From positions 1-7,740 of the forward strand of contig CALEZK010000648.1 in the NCBI GenBank assembly GCA_937928585.1: DNA of 7,740 nt, read 5' to 3'. The position numbers were made by a program, and so were the translations under genes. Positions 1 through 5,774 of this stretch are shown one piece after another; within the stretch, counting starts at the first letter, position 1; each line of letters opens with the position of its first letter. Below the pieces are notes generated by a model. That model had not been told where the DNA came from. It ran no database searches and saw only the letters and a list, made by a program, of their open reading frames with translations. This DNA comes from an uncultured bacterium (GTDB lineage Bacteria; Hydrogenedentota; Hydrogenedentia; Hydrogenedentales; SLHB01).

Positions 1-764
1 TCGACATCCTCCGCCCGGAAAACAACGGCAACGGCATCGGCATCGTGCTCATCTCCAGCGGAAGCTGGAAGTCGAGCAAATCGAACATAGCCGAAGAAGT
101 CGCCGAGTTCCGCAAAGACCATTGGGCCATGGGCCTGCTCCACGGCGGGTTCACCGTCTTCGTCGTGCGCCACGGCAGCGGCCCGCGATTCCACGTCCCC
201 GAAATGGTGGAGGACATTCGCCGCTCCGTGCGCTTCGTTCGCATGAAAGCGGGGGAGTACGCAATCAATCCCGATCACATCGGCATCACCAGCGGATCCT
301 CCGGCGGACACCTCGCGCTCATGGTCGGCCTCACCGGCGACGACGGCAACCCCGAATCGAAAGACCCCGTAGAACGCGTGAGCAGCCGCGTCCAATCGAT
401 CGTCTCCTGGTTTCCGCCCACCGACCTCATCAACTGGGGCAAGCCGGACGGCTACGACGTCATCGAAAAAGCGCGCCCGGGATTCTTCACCACCATCTTC
501 GGAACCGTCACCGATCTGCCCGCCCAACTCAAATCCATTTCGCCGATCTACTTCGTCACACCCGACGATCCGCCCCTCTTGCTCATCCACGGCGACAAAG
601 ATGCAACCGTCCCCGTGCAACAATCCGAAATTCTCAAAGCGAAATACGAAGAGACCGGACTCAAGGTAAAGCTCATCGTCCAACCCGGCGGCCCACACAC
701 CTACTGGGACGGCATCGAAGAAGAATACGTCGACGTCACGAAATGGTTCGCGGAAGCGAAATAG
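1..764 (+). CDS. alpha/beta-hydrolase (esterase/lipase-like), 5' end outside window
   Basis: The reading frame is open from base 3, so the gene starts left of the window. The GTG at 45 is only an internal codon. The visible 250 or so residues are the core of an alpha/beta-hydrolase of the acetyl-esterase/BD-FAE type. Counting from base 45, the nucleophile elbow is G-S-S-G-G (residues 84-88, Ser86 as nucleophile). The preceding stretch 'YAINPDHIGITSGSSGGHLA' matches the usual 'YGIDP.RIG..G.SAGGHLA' block. The acid is probably Asp186 in 'HGDKDATVP', and the catalytic His is His218 in 'GGPHTYW'. The likely reaction is hydrolysis of a carboxylic ester; the substrate cannot be told. No signal peptide can be judged because the N-terminus is missing. 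The gene converges on the terminase gene, with 32 bases between the stops. Family call is firm, specificity unknown. Confidence 0.85.
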   Translation, partial: DILRPENNGNGIGIVLISSGSWKSSKSNIAEEVAEFRKDHWAMGLLHGGFTVFVVRHGSGPRFHVPEMVEDIRRSVRFVRMKAGEYAINPDHIGITSGSSGGHLALMVGLTGDDGNPESKDPVERVSSRVQSIVSWFPPTDLINWGKPDGYDVIEKARPGFFTTIFGTVTDLPAQLKSISPIYFVTPDDPPLLLIHGDKDATVPVQQSEILKAKYEETGLKVKLIVQPGGPHTYWDGIEEEYVDVTKWFAEAK

Positions 765-796
765 CCCGGCGCACATAGAATAAACCTTCGCGGACG

Positions 797-2269
797 CTAA
801 AACGTTCCGATCTGCATCGGCAAACAAACCGGCCGCTCCACCTCCCGCGTGTCGAGATAATGCGCCAGCACCGCGCAACGGTCCGCGTCGATAAGGTGAT
901 CGTTCCCCTTTTCGAACATCACATGCCCGCGCACCCCCGCCGAATACGTGTGCCCCGCATACTGCGACTCCCGCTCGGCAATCCGCGGAAACACAATCGT
1001 CCGATCCGCCATCCGCCGCTGCAACAACTCCGTCATGAACATCTTCGTAGACCGCCGATCCGGCGACCCATCGGGAAACATCCCAACCTCCGTCATCCCG
1101 CCAAACTCAAACGCCTTCACCTTCTCATGCCACGCCACATCAATCGCCTTCAGATTATGCGCCACCGCGCTCCCATTACTCCCCGCGTCAATGCCGACAC
1201 CCCGAAAGTTATAAGCGCGATCCAGCGTTTCAATGATGCACTGCTGCCGATGATAATTAACCCCCCGCAAACTGATCCGCGCAACATGCACAAGATCCGG
1301 CGGCTCGTTGCGGTAAACCACAAACTCCGAAGGATCCCGCACATACCCAAGGTCGCACCCAAGGTAATACACACCCCGCGAAACGCCCGCCGGCGCTTCA
1401 AACGAATCGTTCTCGCCCAGCGACACCTCGAAACAATCCAGCCCATCATCCACACACGCAAGATACGCATTCAGATCGAACACCGCATACGCCGGCGAAC
1501 CATGCCGCCCCAACACGCGATGAATATACCCAGGCGATTCCCGGCCCCCATACAACAACGCCAACTCCGCCTCTTTCTCCGCCGAAAACTCCGGATTCAA
1601 CGACGAAGGCCAGTTATACTGCTCCGCATGCGCGTCCATCGTCATCCGGTGAAACGTGTTCCGCAACCCATTCGGCACCCCATACACCCAGCGCAACCCG
1701 CCACCGTTCAACGCCTGAAACATCTCCTCCCAAGCCGCATCCGTCAACTCCTGCGCCTCATCCACAATCTGCCAATCCACATGAAGCCCCTGAAAATTCA
1801 TCCCATGCGGCCCCGCAATCCGACCCCACAACACAAACCCATTCGAAAACCGCAAACACCAAGACGGCGTCCGCTTCACCTCAACAAGCGAACCACGAAA
1901 CGCCGCGTTCCGCTCAAACACCCGCACAATCCGCTCCATCAACGGAAACAAATGATTCTCACACTGCGTCGCAATCAACATCTCCTTGTTAGGCAACGCC
2001 GCCGAAGCCCACGCCGCAACGATCTCAATCTCCGAAGTCTTCCCAACATCCCGACCATCACAATGCACCTTCCGCAACGCCGTCGACTCCAACGACAACA
2101 TCTGATACCCCCGCACACACCAAGGCTCCCCAAGCCGATCGCGCAACCAACGCCCAGCAAACGCCACCCGCGACACCGAAGCAACCAGCTCGCACGACCC
2201 CGCCGCCGAAGACGAGACCCCCGCGCTAGGTCCCTTCCAATCGTTTAGTCCATCAACCAACCGTTCCAT
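797..2269 (-). CDS. phage terminase large subunit-like protein (ATPase + nuclease)
   Basis: The product of about 490 aa fits a phage DNA-packaging motor subunit: an N-terminal ATPase that translocates DNA and a C-terminal RNase H-like nuclease that cuts the concatemer. Numbered from the ATG at 2269, a Walker A-like loop 'GRDVGKT' lies at 72-78. The Walker B 'WQIVDEAQ' has D170-E171, and 'VYGVPNG' at 195-201 fits the coupling motif. Nuclease acids are D306 in 'LGCDLG', D361 in 'VGIDAG' and the 'NDHLIDADR' cluster at 457-463. All key acids are present, so the protein looks intact. Start choice: GGAGA (minus strand, 2285-2281) sits 8 bases before a GTG at 2272 and 11 before the ATG at 2269, so either may be used. 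The frame is open upstream to 2383, but that part is repeat sequence. No portal, capsid or other packaging gene is adjacent, so this may be a prophage remnant. Confidence 0.85.
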   Translation of the reverse strand: MERLVDGLNDWKGPSAGVSSSAAGSCELVASVSRVAFAGRWLRDRLGEPWCVRGYQMLSLESTALRKVHCDGRDVGKTSEIEIVAAWASAALPNKEMLIATQCENHLFPLMERIVRVFERNAAFRGSLVEVKRTPSWCLRFSNGFVLWGRIAGPHGMNFQGLHVDWQIVDEAQELTDAAWEEMFQALNGGGLRWVYGVPNGLRNTFHRMTMDAHAEQYNWPSSLNPEFSAEKEAELALLYGGRESPGYIHRVLGRHGSPAYAVFDLNAYLACVDDGLDCFEVSLGENDSFEAPAGVSRGVYYLGCDLGYVRDPSEFVVYRNEPPDLVHVARISLRGVNYHRQQCIIETLDRAYNFRGVGIDAGSNGSAVAHNLKAIDVAWHEKVKAFEFGGMTEVGMFPDGSPDRRSTKMFMTELLQRRMADRTIVFPRIAERESQYAGHTYSAGVRGHVMFEKGNDHLIDADRCAVLAHYLDTREVERPVCLPMQIGTF

Positions 2270-2280
2270 CACAGCAAAAA

Positions 2281-2315
2281 TCTCCAATTCAGTTACACGC
2301 CATAAAAGAACTCCT
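2281..2315 (-). promoter_or_regulatory. two ribosome binding sites and a four-codon leader ORF before the terminase gene
   Basis: Read on the minus strand, AGGAG (2315-2311) is followed after 7 bases by ATG GCG TGT AAC TGA (2303-2289), a four-codon ORF (MACN). GGAGA (2285-2281) then precedes the terminase GTG/ATG. The first site is the stronger one, yet it serves only a minimal ORF in another frame. It could be a translated leader, chance, or a sign that the terminase start has suffered a one-base shift, since a shift after MAC would join the terminase frame at 'TELEIFAVM'. Confidence 0.35.
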
Positions 2316-2355
2316 ATGTACTGGCCCGCGCCATTGCAGTAATTTCCCCGTCTCG

Positions 2356-2388
2356 TGCGCGTAATCGTAATCCCAATCGACACTTAAC
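2356..2388 (+). repeat. degenerate interspersed repeat, copy 1
   Basis: The 12-base core TGCGCGTAATCG (2356-2367) recurs exactly at 3147-3158. The bases that follow are also similar (core, then CCAATC, then ACTTA) for about 33 bases in both places. The two copies flank the 136-aa gene. This resembles interspersed intergenic repeats seen in some environmental bacteria; that comparison is from memory. Confidence 0.55.
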
Positions 2389-2472
2389 CCAGCCAAATCA
2401 AAAGTGCGAAGACTATGGACTGCGGCTGCCCTCTGCCGCTTTGTTTTCGAGGCGGAGCTGATTGCAACACAA

Positions 2473-2501
2473 TTGACTGTCGCAGAGTTCTCCTGTACTA
2501 T
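2473..2501 (+). promoter_or_regulatory. putative sigma-70 type promoter for the 136-aa gene
   Basis: TTGACT (2473-2478) and TACTAT (2496-2501) are separated by exactly 17 bases. This matches the consensus TTGACA/TATAAT in 5 of 6 and 4 of 6 positions. A transcript starting near 2508 would have a leader of about 36 bases carrying the AAGGAG site. No other promoter in the window is as good. It is inferred by eye. Confidence 0.55.
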
Positions 2502-2543
2502 TGGCAACAACGTAGGGTGCCGCCAAGCGCAAGGAGACAATGA

Positions 2544-2954
2544 ATGATCGTCGAAACAGCCGCCACATTCGTAGCAACCATCTCCGCGCTCTCGACCATC
2601 ATTAGGACCGTGAAAGCAGCCGGACAACTCACCCGCGACGCGGCCACCATTTCCGACACAATTGCCAAGACACTGGAGCCCCAAAACAATTCCGTTCAAG
2701 CCTTGGTTGCAACTCAGATCGATCAGGATTACATCGAGATCGCCGCGGAAAACATTGAACGGGCAAGAAAAAGACTCAAAGAAGCGCTAAGAGATCCATC
2801 TCTGCCACAAGGGGCGAAAGATCAGGAAGTTGAAGTCGCAAGCTACACAATTTGCAGCGAACTAAGGCGACTGAAAAAGCTCAACGGCGGAAACCTGCCC
2901 GGCGACGACCGGTTTCACGAGCTATGGGCCACTCATGCATGCGATACACCGTAG
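2544..2954 (+). CDS. hypothetical protein, 136 aa, N-terminal hydrophobic helix
   Basis: I do not recognise the family. It is probably a real gene: AAGGAG lies 7 bases before the ATG, and a promoter-like pair lies at 2473-2501. Residues 1-30 are rich in Ala, Val, Ile and Thr and could form an amphipathic or weakly membrane-associated helix, not a clear transmembrane segment. Residues 60-85 are strongly charged and helical ('AAENIERARKRLKEALRD'). The C-terminal part has a helix 'YTICSELRRLKKLNGGNLP' followed by 'GDDRFHELW'. The whole looks like a small all-helical protein. It lies on the same strand as the TIR/HEPN genes but is separated from them by about 590 bases of repeats, and its base composition is nearer the GC-rich flanks. 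It divides from the terminase gene, so the two share a divergent promoter region. Function unknown. Confidence 0.7.
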   Translation: MIVETAATFVATISALSTIIRTVKAAGQLTRDAATISDTIAKTLEPQNNSVQALVATQIDQDYIEIAAENIERARKRLKEALRDPSLPQGAKDQEVEVASYTICSELRRLKKLNGGNLPGDDRFHELWATHACDTP

Positions 2955-2999
2955 ATCGAAGTCCCGGCCCAGCCGTCAACACCCAGTCCGCCTTGTCTT

Positions 3000-3025
3000 C
3001 TTCGCGTTCTTCGTGCCTTCGTGGT
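3000..3025 (+). repeat. 26-base direct repeat, copy 1 (CTTCGTGCCTTCGTGGT type)
   Basis: CTTCGCG, two variable bases, then CTTCGTGCCTTCGTGGT; 24 of 26 bases match the copy at 3295-3320. Both copies are followed by a run of A, preceded by one G or A. On the minus strand it reads ACCACGAAGGCACGAAG, a motif I recall as common intergenic filler in several environmental phyla. Confidence 0.7.
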
Positions 3026-3100
3026 GAAAACCGAATCTCTTGACCCCCTCTGAACTCTGAAATTTCAAATCTGAAATAGCATTCCCTCACGCCGCAACCA

Positions 3101-3128
3101 ATCCCCCTTCGAAGGAGGGCAGGGGGAT
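3101..3128. repeat. palindromic C/G-rich repetitive element
   Basis: Outer arms ATCCCCC (3101-3107) and GGGGGAT (3122-3128) pair perfectly. An inner perfect palindrome CCTTCGAAGG covers 3106-3115. This nested dyad resembles the short 'CCCCCTT...AAGGGGG' repeats scattered between genes in some genomes. It might fold in RNA, but no U-tract follows, so I do not call it a terminator. Confidence 0.5.
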
Positions 3129-3146
3129 GTCCGTGCGCGTGCTCGG

Positions 3147-3180
3147 TGCGCGTAATCGCAAATCCAATCAAGACTTAGAC
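3147..3180 (+). repeat. degenerate interspersed repeat, copy 2
   Basis: Exact 12-base core TGCGCGTAATCG shared with 2356-2367, and a similar continuation for about 20 bases. It lies to the right of the 136-aa gene, as copy 1 lies to its left. Confidence 0.55.
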
Positions 3181-3246
3181 CGACGTCAACCGTTCCGAAT
3201 TCTCAGTACGAAACGCGCTCTTGAACCGGCCCGCTTTGCACTTTCC

Positions 3247-3287
3247 AAACCCGAAACCCGAAACCCCAAACCCCAAACCCCAAACCC
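3247..3287. repeat. telomere-like heptamer tandem repeat, potential G-quadruplex on minus strand
   Basis: Almost six 7-base units in a row: AAACCCG twice, AAACCCC three times, then AAACCC. On the minus strand this gives six G-tracts of three or four, evenly spaced by TTT or TTTC, which meets the usual pattern for a G-quadruplex. Confidence 0.75.
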
Positions 3288-3294
3288 GCTTCTA

Positions 3295-3320
3295 CTTCGC
3301 GACCTTCGTGCCTTCGTGGT
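3295..3320 (+). repeat. 26-base direct repeat, copy 2
   Basis: Matches 3000-3025 at 24 of 26 positions, including the whole 17-base part CTTCGTGCCTTCGTGGT (3304-3320). It sits just right of the telomere-like run and just left of the AT-richer block. Confidence 0.7.
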
Positions 3321-3470
3321 AAAAACGCATTGGCCCCCTGCCCGACCCGCCGACGCCAAACACAACCAGATCCGCGTCATCGACGAATCCAGCGAGGATT
3401 ACCTGTATCCTGCATTCAATTTCCAACCAGATTGGCATTGTAATCGGCAAAACATGAACTAGCAGCCCCG

Positions 3471-3479
3471 TGATAGAAT
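3471..3479 (+). promoter_or_regulatory. putative extended -10 element for the TIR gene
   Basis: TGATAGAAT fits an extended -10 (TGn followed by TAGAAT, 5 of 6 to TATAAT). No good -35 is seen at the proper spacing. The leader to the ATG at 3545 would be about 60 bases. Confidence 0.3.
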
Positions 3480-3544
3480 TCCGACTGCTCTGTGCCTAAT
3501 GCCACTGAGCAAACAAGAAAATCAAAATGGATGGAACGTGAAGA

Positions 3545-4660
3545 ATGGGTCAGCACAGCTCAAATTTTTTACTCCCAGCGAAGATCGATAATTACCTTGC
3601 GATTCTAAGCAGCAAGTATAAGAAGGATGGTGAGATACTTCTCCGTAATATTGTCGTCAATTCGTCTCCAACTATTTTTGAGGAAGCAACATACGACAAC
3701 TGGAATGGTGGCACATACGGCCACTCGCTAACTTTGACAATCGCCGAGGATTTGTTTCTAAATGCACTAAGTATCAAAGAAAAGCTACAGGAGCAAATTG
3801 AGCAAGACCTAAATGCACTGAAGAACACACCGAATGAATTCATCTCAAACGTATACATAGAGATCGAAGATTTAGAACACGATCAATGGCGGGAACGTTC
3901 TGGAATATTGCGCCCACGAATTGCATCTCAATCTATGCCGAGTGAGGCAATAGAACGTATATGGGGAGAGGGCCGCGTCAGAATCTTCTTAAGTCACAAG
4001 GCGGAATTTAAAGAGCAAACGGCAGGACTCAAAGCCGCATTGCTCCGTTGCGGTATCGTTTCATTTGTCGCGCATGAAGATATCGAACCAGCCGAGGAGT
4101 GGCAGCCAGAGATTGAGCGGGCCCTTTTCAGTATGGACGCACTCGTGGCGCTTCTCACTGCAAACTTTCACGACAGTAACTGGACTGATCAAGAAGTCGG
4201 TGTCGCGATAGGCCGAGGTATACCTGTGATTGGAATCCAACTTGGATGTGTACCGTACGGACTACTCGGGAAATCTCAAGCTCTCGGTGGCTGTACTTTG
4301 TCTAGACCCGAGGAGATGGCGGCAGCGATATTCGGAGTCCTATATAGACGCCTACCAGACAAATCGCGCCTATTTGACGCTGCGCTTACGGCATATAGCG
4401 CTTCCACCACATGGCATGACTCCGCTTGGAAAGTGCAGAACTTATTTACGCGATTCGAGTCCCTTTCCGAGGAACAAGTTAACAGATTAATGGCGGCATA
4501 CAATACGAACGTCCAAAATAGTAACTCTTTTGACGGTATGGATGCGTTGAATCCGCTCTTGAACAAATGGACTGGAAAGACTTGGATCGTCCAGAACAAT
4601 CGCCTCGTTCAATCCAAACCTTTGTCTCAGCCTTCACAAGACGACGAAATCCCCTTCTAA
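3545..4660 (+). CDS. TIR-domain protein (putative NADase), with N-terminal domain and SSB-like C-terminal tip
   Basis: 371 aa in three parts. Residues 1-140 form a domain with 'DNWNGGTYGHSLTLTI' (51-66) that I associate with a recurring N-terminal domain of bacterial TIR proteins; its role is unknown. Residues about 143-265 are a TIR domain: first strand 'VRIFLSHK' (145-152), 'HEDIEP' (177-182), 'WTDQEVG' with Glu217 at the place of the NADase catalytic glutamate, and 'GRGIPVIGIQLG' (223-234). Bacterial TIR domains of this kind cleave NAD+ or make cyclic-ADP-ribose signals, mostly in anti-phage defence. The C-terminal part is helical and ends in 'DDEIPF', very like the SSB acidic tip. There is no signal peptide. 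An in-frame TGA at 3539 fixes the start at 3545; TGGAA upstream is a weak ribosome site. Base composition is AT-richer than the terminase. TIR call firm; NADase activity inferred. Confidence 0.9.
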   Translation: MGQHSSNFLLPAKIDNYLAILSSKYKKDGEILLRNIVVNSSPTIFEEATYDNWNGGTYGHSLTLTIAEDLFLNALSIKEKLQEQIEQDLNALKNTPNEFISNVYIEIEDLEHDQWRERSGILRPRIASQSMPSEAIERIWGEGRVRIFLSHKAEFKEQTAGLKAALLRCGIVSFVAHEDIEPAEEWQPEIERALFSMDALVALLTANFHDSNWTDQEVGVAIGRGIPVIGIQLGCVPYGLLGKSQALGGCTLSRPEEMAAAIFGVLYRRLPDKSRLFDAALTAYSASTTWHDSAWKVQNLFTRFESLSEEQVNRLMAAYNTNVQNSNSFDGMDALNPLLNKWTGKTWIVQNNRLVQSKPLSQPSQDDEIPF

Positions 4661-4839
4661 AGCGAAATTGCCCAAGGTGAACAAAACTAAGCTCATCCAT
4701 TGGGAAAACCTATCGAATACAACTCGTCCGATGCATCAGCAACGACAATTACCCCGCCCTCGGGGCATTCGAAAACGCAGTATAGCAACGGTTATCTAAG
4801 AAACTGTATGTACCAAGGCGGGCCCTACGTCCTTGAAGT

Positions 4840-4874
4840 TTGAGCACGTGGACGGTAAGTTGAATACTGTTCAA
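4840..4874 (+). promoter_or_regulatory. possible promoter with overlapping dyad before the Ymh gene
   Basis: TTGAGC (4840-4845) and AATACT (4863-4868), 17 bases apart, make a weak promoter candidate. The inverted repeat TTGAA-TACTG-TTCAA (4860-4874) overlaps the -10 position, where a repressor could act. The AGGAGG site follows at 4885-4890. All inferred from pattern. Confidence 0.3.
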
Positions 4875-4884
4875 TTCTATCGCT

Positions 4885-4890
4885 AGGAGG
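4885..4890 (+). promoter_or_regulatory. strong ribosome binding site AGGAGG fixing the Ymh start at 4898
   Basis: AGGAGG is the best Shine-Dalgarno sequence in the window and stands 7 bases before ATG at 4898. Followed in frame, that ATG gives only 35 codons before TAG at 5003, although the conserved Ymh frame runs through the same bases. The site therefore points to the true start of the frameshifted gene. Confidence 0.7.
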
Positions 4891-4897
4891 TAGACTA

Positions 4898-5703
4898 ATG
4901 GCAAAGAAACGCCCCGAACCTATACTCGTAGAGCAAAAGAATTCCGAAGTGAGGCAGAAATCTACATCGGAATATCTAAGCTGGAACGAAGAATTCGCGA
5001 GGTAGAGCAACTCGACCTCCCGGGGGTAGTGTTTAATCATTCAGGCGCTAACGAAGTCGTAATTAGCAACGTGCGTAAGGCAATTCGGGAAGTATTCGGC
5101 TCGAACTCGCCAGGATTTGCGGAACACCAGTATGTAAACCTTTATGCTGGTTCTCTTTATATGGGTATGCCGGACCACGAGTACCTTAAAGGCTTGGAAT
5201 TCGGCCGACAGAAGCTAATTGTTAAATTGAATGGGCTTATAGATAGATTAAAAGAGAAGAAGGAAGACCTAATCGGTGGGTCGACATTTTCTTCGCCATC
5301 TATCGATTTCGATCGCTTGGATGTACACCCTAGGATTTCCGATGTCTCGCGTGAACTTTTTTCGGATGGGCATCCTTGGGAGGCAGTCTTTGCGGCCTCG
5401 AAGGCATTAGTAAATTTCGTGAAGGAACGTTCCGGTAGGTATGACCTCGACGGTGCGAACTTGGCTAGAATGGTCTTCTCTAGAAATAATCCGCTGCTCG
5501 CGTTTAACGACATGAGCGACACTACGGATCGCGATGAACAAGAAGGAATGATGCATCTCTTCGAATGTGTTATCTTGGGGATTCGGAACCCGGGTGGTCA
5601 TTCCTTTCCTGAGTGGTCTGAACTGCGGGCTCTCGAGTATATTTCTCTGATAAGTCTCCTTGCCTACAGAGTGCAAGAAGCTAAACGCATAAAGCAACCG
5701 TAG
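4898..5703 (+). CDS. Ymh/TIGR02391-family HEPN protein, interrupted by an apparent one-base frameshift near the start
   Basis: The conserved C-terminal half 'ELFSDGHPWEAVFAASKAL ... QEGMMHLFECVILGIRNPGGH' is typical of the Ymh (TIGR02391) family. I place this family in the HEPN superfamily, many members of which are RNases; R-N-P-G-G-H is an Rx4H catalytic motif (Arg186 and His191 counted from the GTG at 5029). The part before it ('REVFGSNSPGFAEHQY', then a helical linker to 'DRLKEKKEDL') also fits the family. The frame has no ATG, only a GTG at 5029 with no useful ribosome site, yet it is open back to 4894 and encodes a plausible helix 'ISKLERRIREVEQLDLPGVV' before that GTG. The well-placed ATG at 4898 starts in the other frame and stops at 5003. 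One missing base, for example in AAAA (4935-4938) or CCCC (4912-4915), would restore a 268-aa protein. It may be a sequencing error, a mutation or programmed slippage. If translation starts at 5029 the product is 224 aa. Confidence 0.8.
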
Positions 5704-5713
5704 TTTGTTTGAA

Positions 5714-5728
5714 AATTGACCGTCAATT
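5714..5728. promoter_or_regulatory. 15-base dyad AATTGAC-C-GTCAATT, possible operator
   Basis: A perfect inverted repeat with 7-base arms around one C lies in the 71-base gap between the Ymh stop and the HEPN gene start. It contains TTGACC (5716-5721), which could serve as a -35, though no -10 is found at 16-18 bases; TATGAA at 5745 is too far. Size and place suit a repressor site, and it is too short and AT-rich for a terminator. Confidence 0.35.
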
Positions 5729-5774
5729 AAACGAGACGCAAAAGTATGAAGAGCATAGTTGAGCTGCAAGTAGC

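Larger units (their letters stand above)
2955..3544. other. 590-base gene-free stretch made largely of interspersed repeats
   Basis: No convincing gene is seen. From left to right it holds a 26-base repeat (3000-3025), a short inverted repeat ATTTCA-AATC-TGAAAT (3062-3077), a C/G palindromic element (3101-3128), copy 2 of the TGCGCGTAATCG repeat (3147-3180), a telomere-like heptamer run (3247-3287) and the second 26-base repeat (3295-3320). The last part, from about 3390, is AT-richer and leads into the TIR gene. Open frames here have repeat-derived, low-complexity translations. Confidence 0.7.
4661..4897. other. 237-base spacer between the TIR and Ymh genes
   Basis: Holds a GC hairpin (CCCCG-CCCT-CGGGG, 4752-4765) without a following U-tract, and ATG-started frames at 4731 (22 codons) and 4807 (11 codons) that lack ribosome sites. 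A dyad and promoter-like elements lie near its right end. The length suggests that the Ymh gene has its own promoter. Confidence 0.5.

Noticed and set aside
122..778. 218-codon frame overlapping the hydrolase
   Set aside because: Arg/His/Pro-rich shadow frame; the hydrolase motifs are in the other frame.
860..2248. Long (462-codon) open frame on the plus strand opposite the terminase gene
   Set aside because: The translation is an Arg/Pro/His-rich string without domain pattern, as expected from the antisense of a GC-rich gene. The minus-strand frame shows clear terminase motifs.
2289..2699. 136-codon minus-strand frame opposite the 136-aa gene
   Set aside because: No ribosome site at its start, and its end is only repeat-derived sequence and the MACN leader. 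The plus-strand gene has a promoter and ribosome site.
3000..3320. CRISPR array
   Set aside because: The repeats are few, of different families, unevenly spaced, and there are no cas genes.
2881..3462. Three open frames over the repeat region (2881-3171 minus, 3127-3462 plus, 3186-3380 minus)
   Set aside because: Their translations are produced by the repeats themselves ('PRRHEEREE', 'GFGVWGLGFRVSG', 'PETRNPKPQTPNP').
4752..4765. Hairpin CCCCG-CCCT-CGGGG as a terminator of the TIR gene
   Set aside because: The stem is only five pairs and no U-tract follows on either strand.
4731..4842. Small ATG-started frames at 4731 and 4807
   Set aside because: No ribosome binding site before either, and both are very short.
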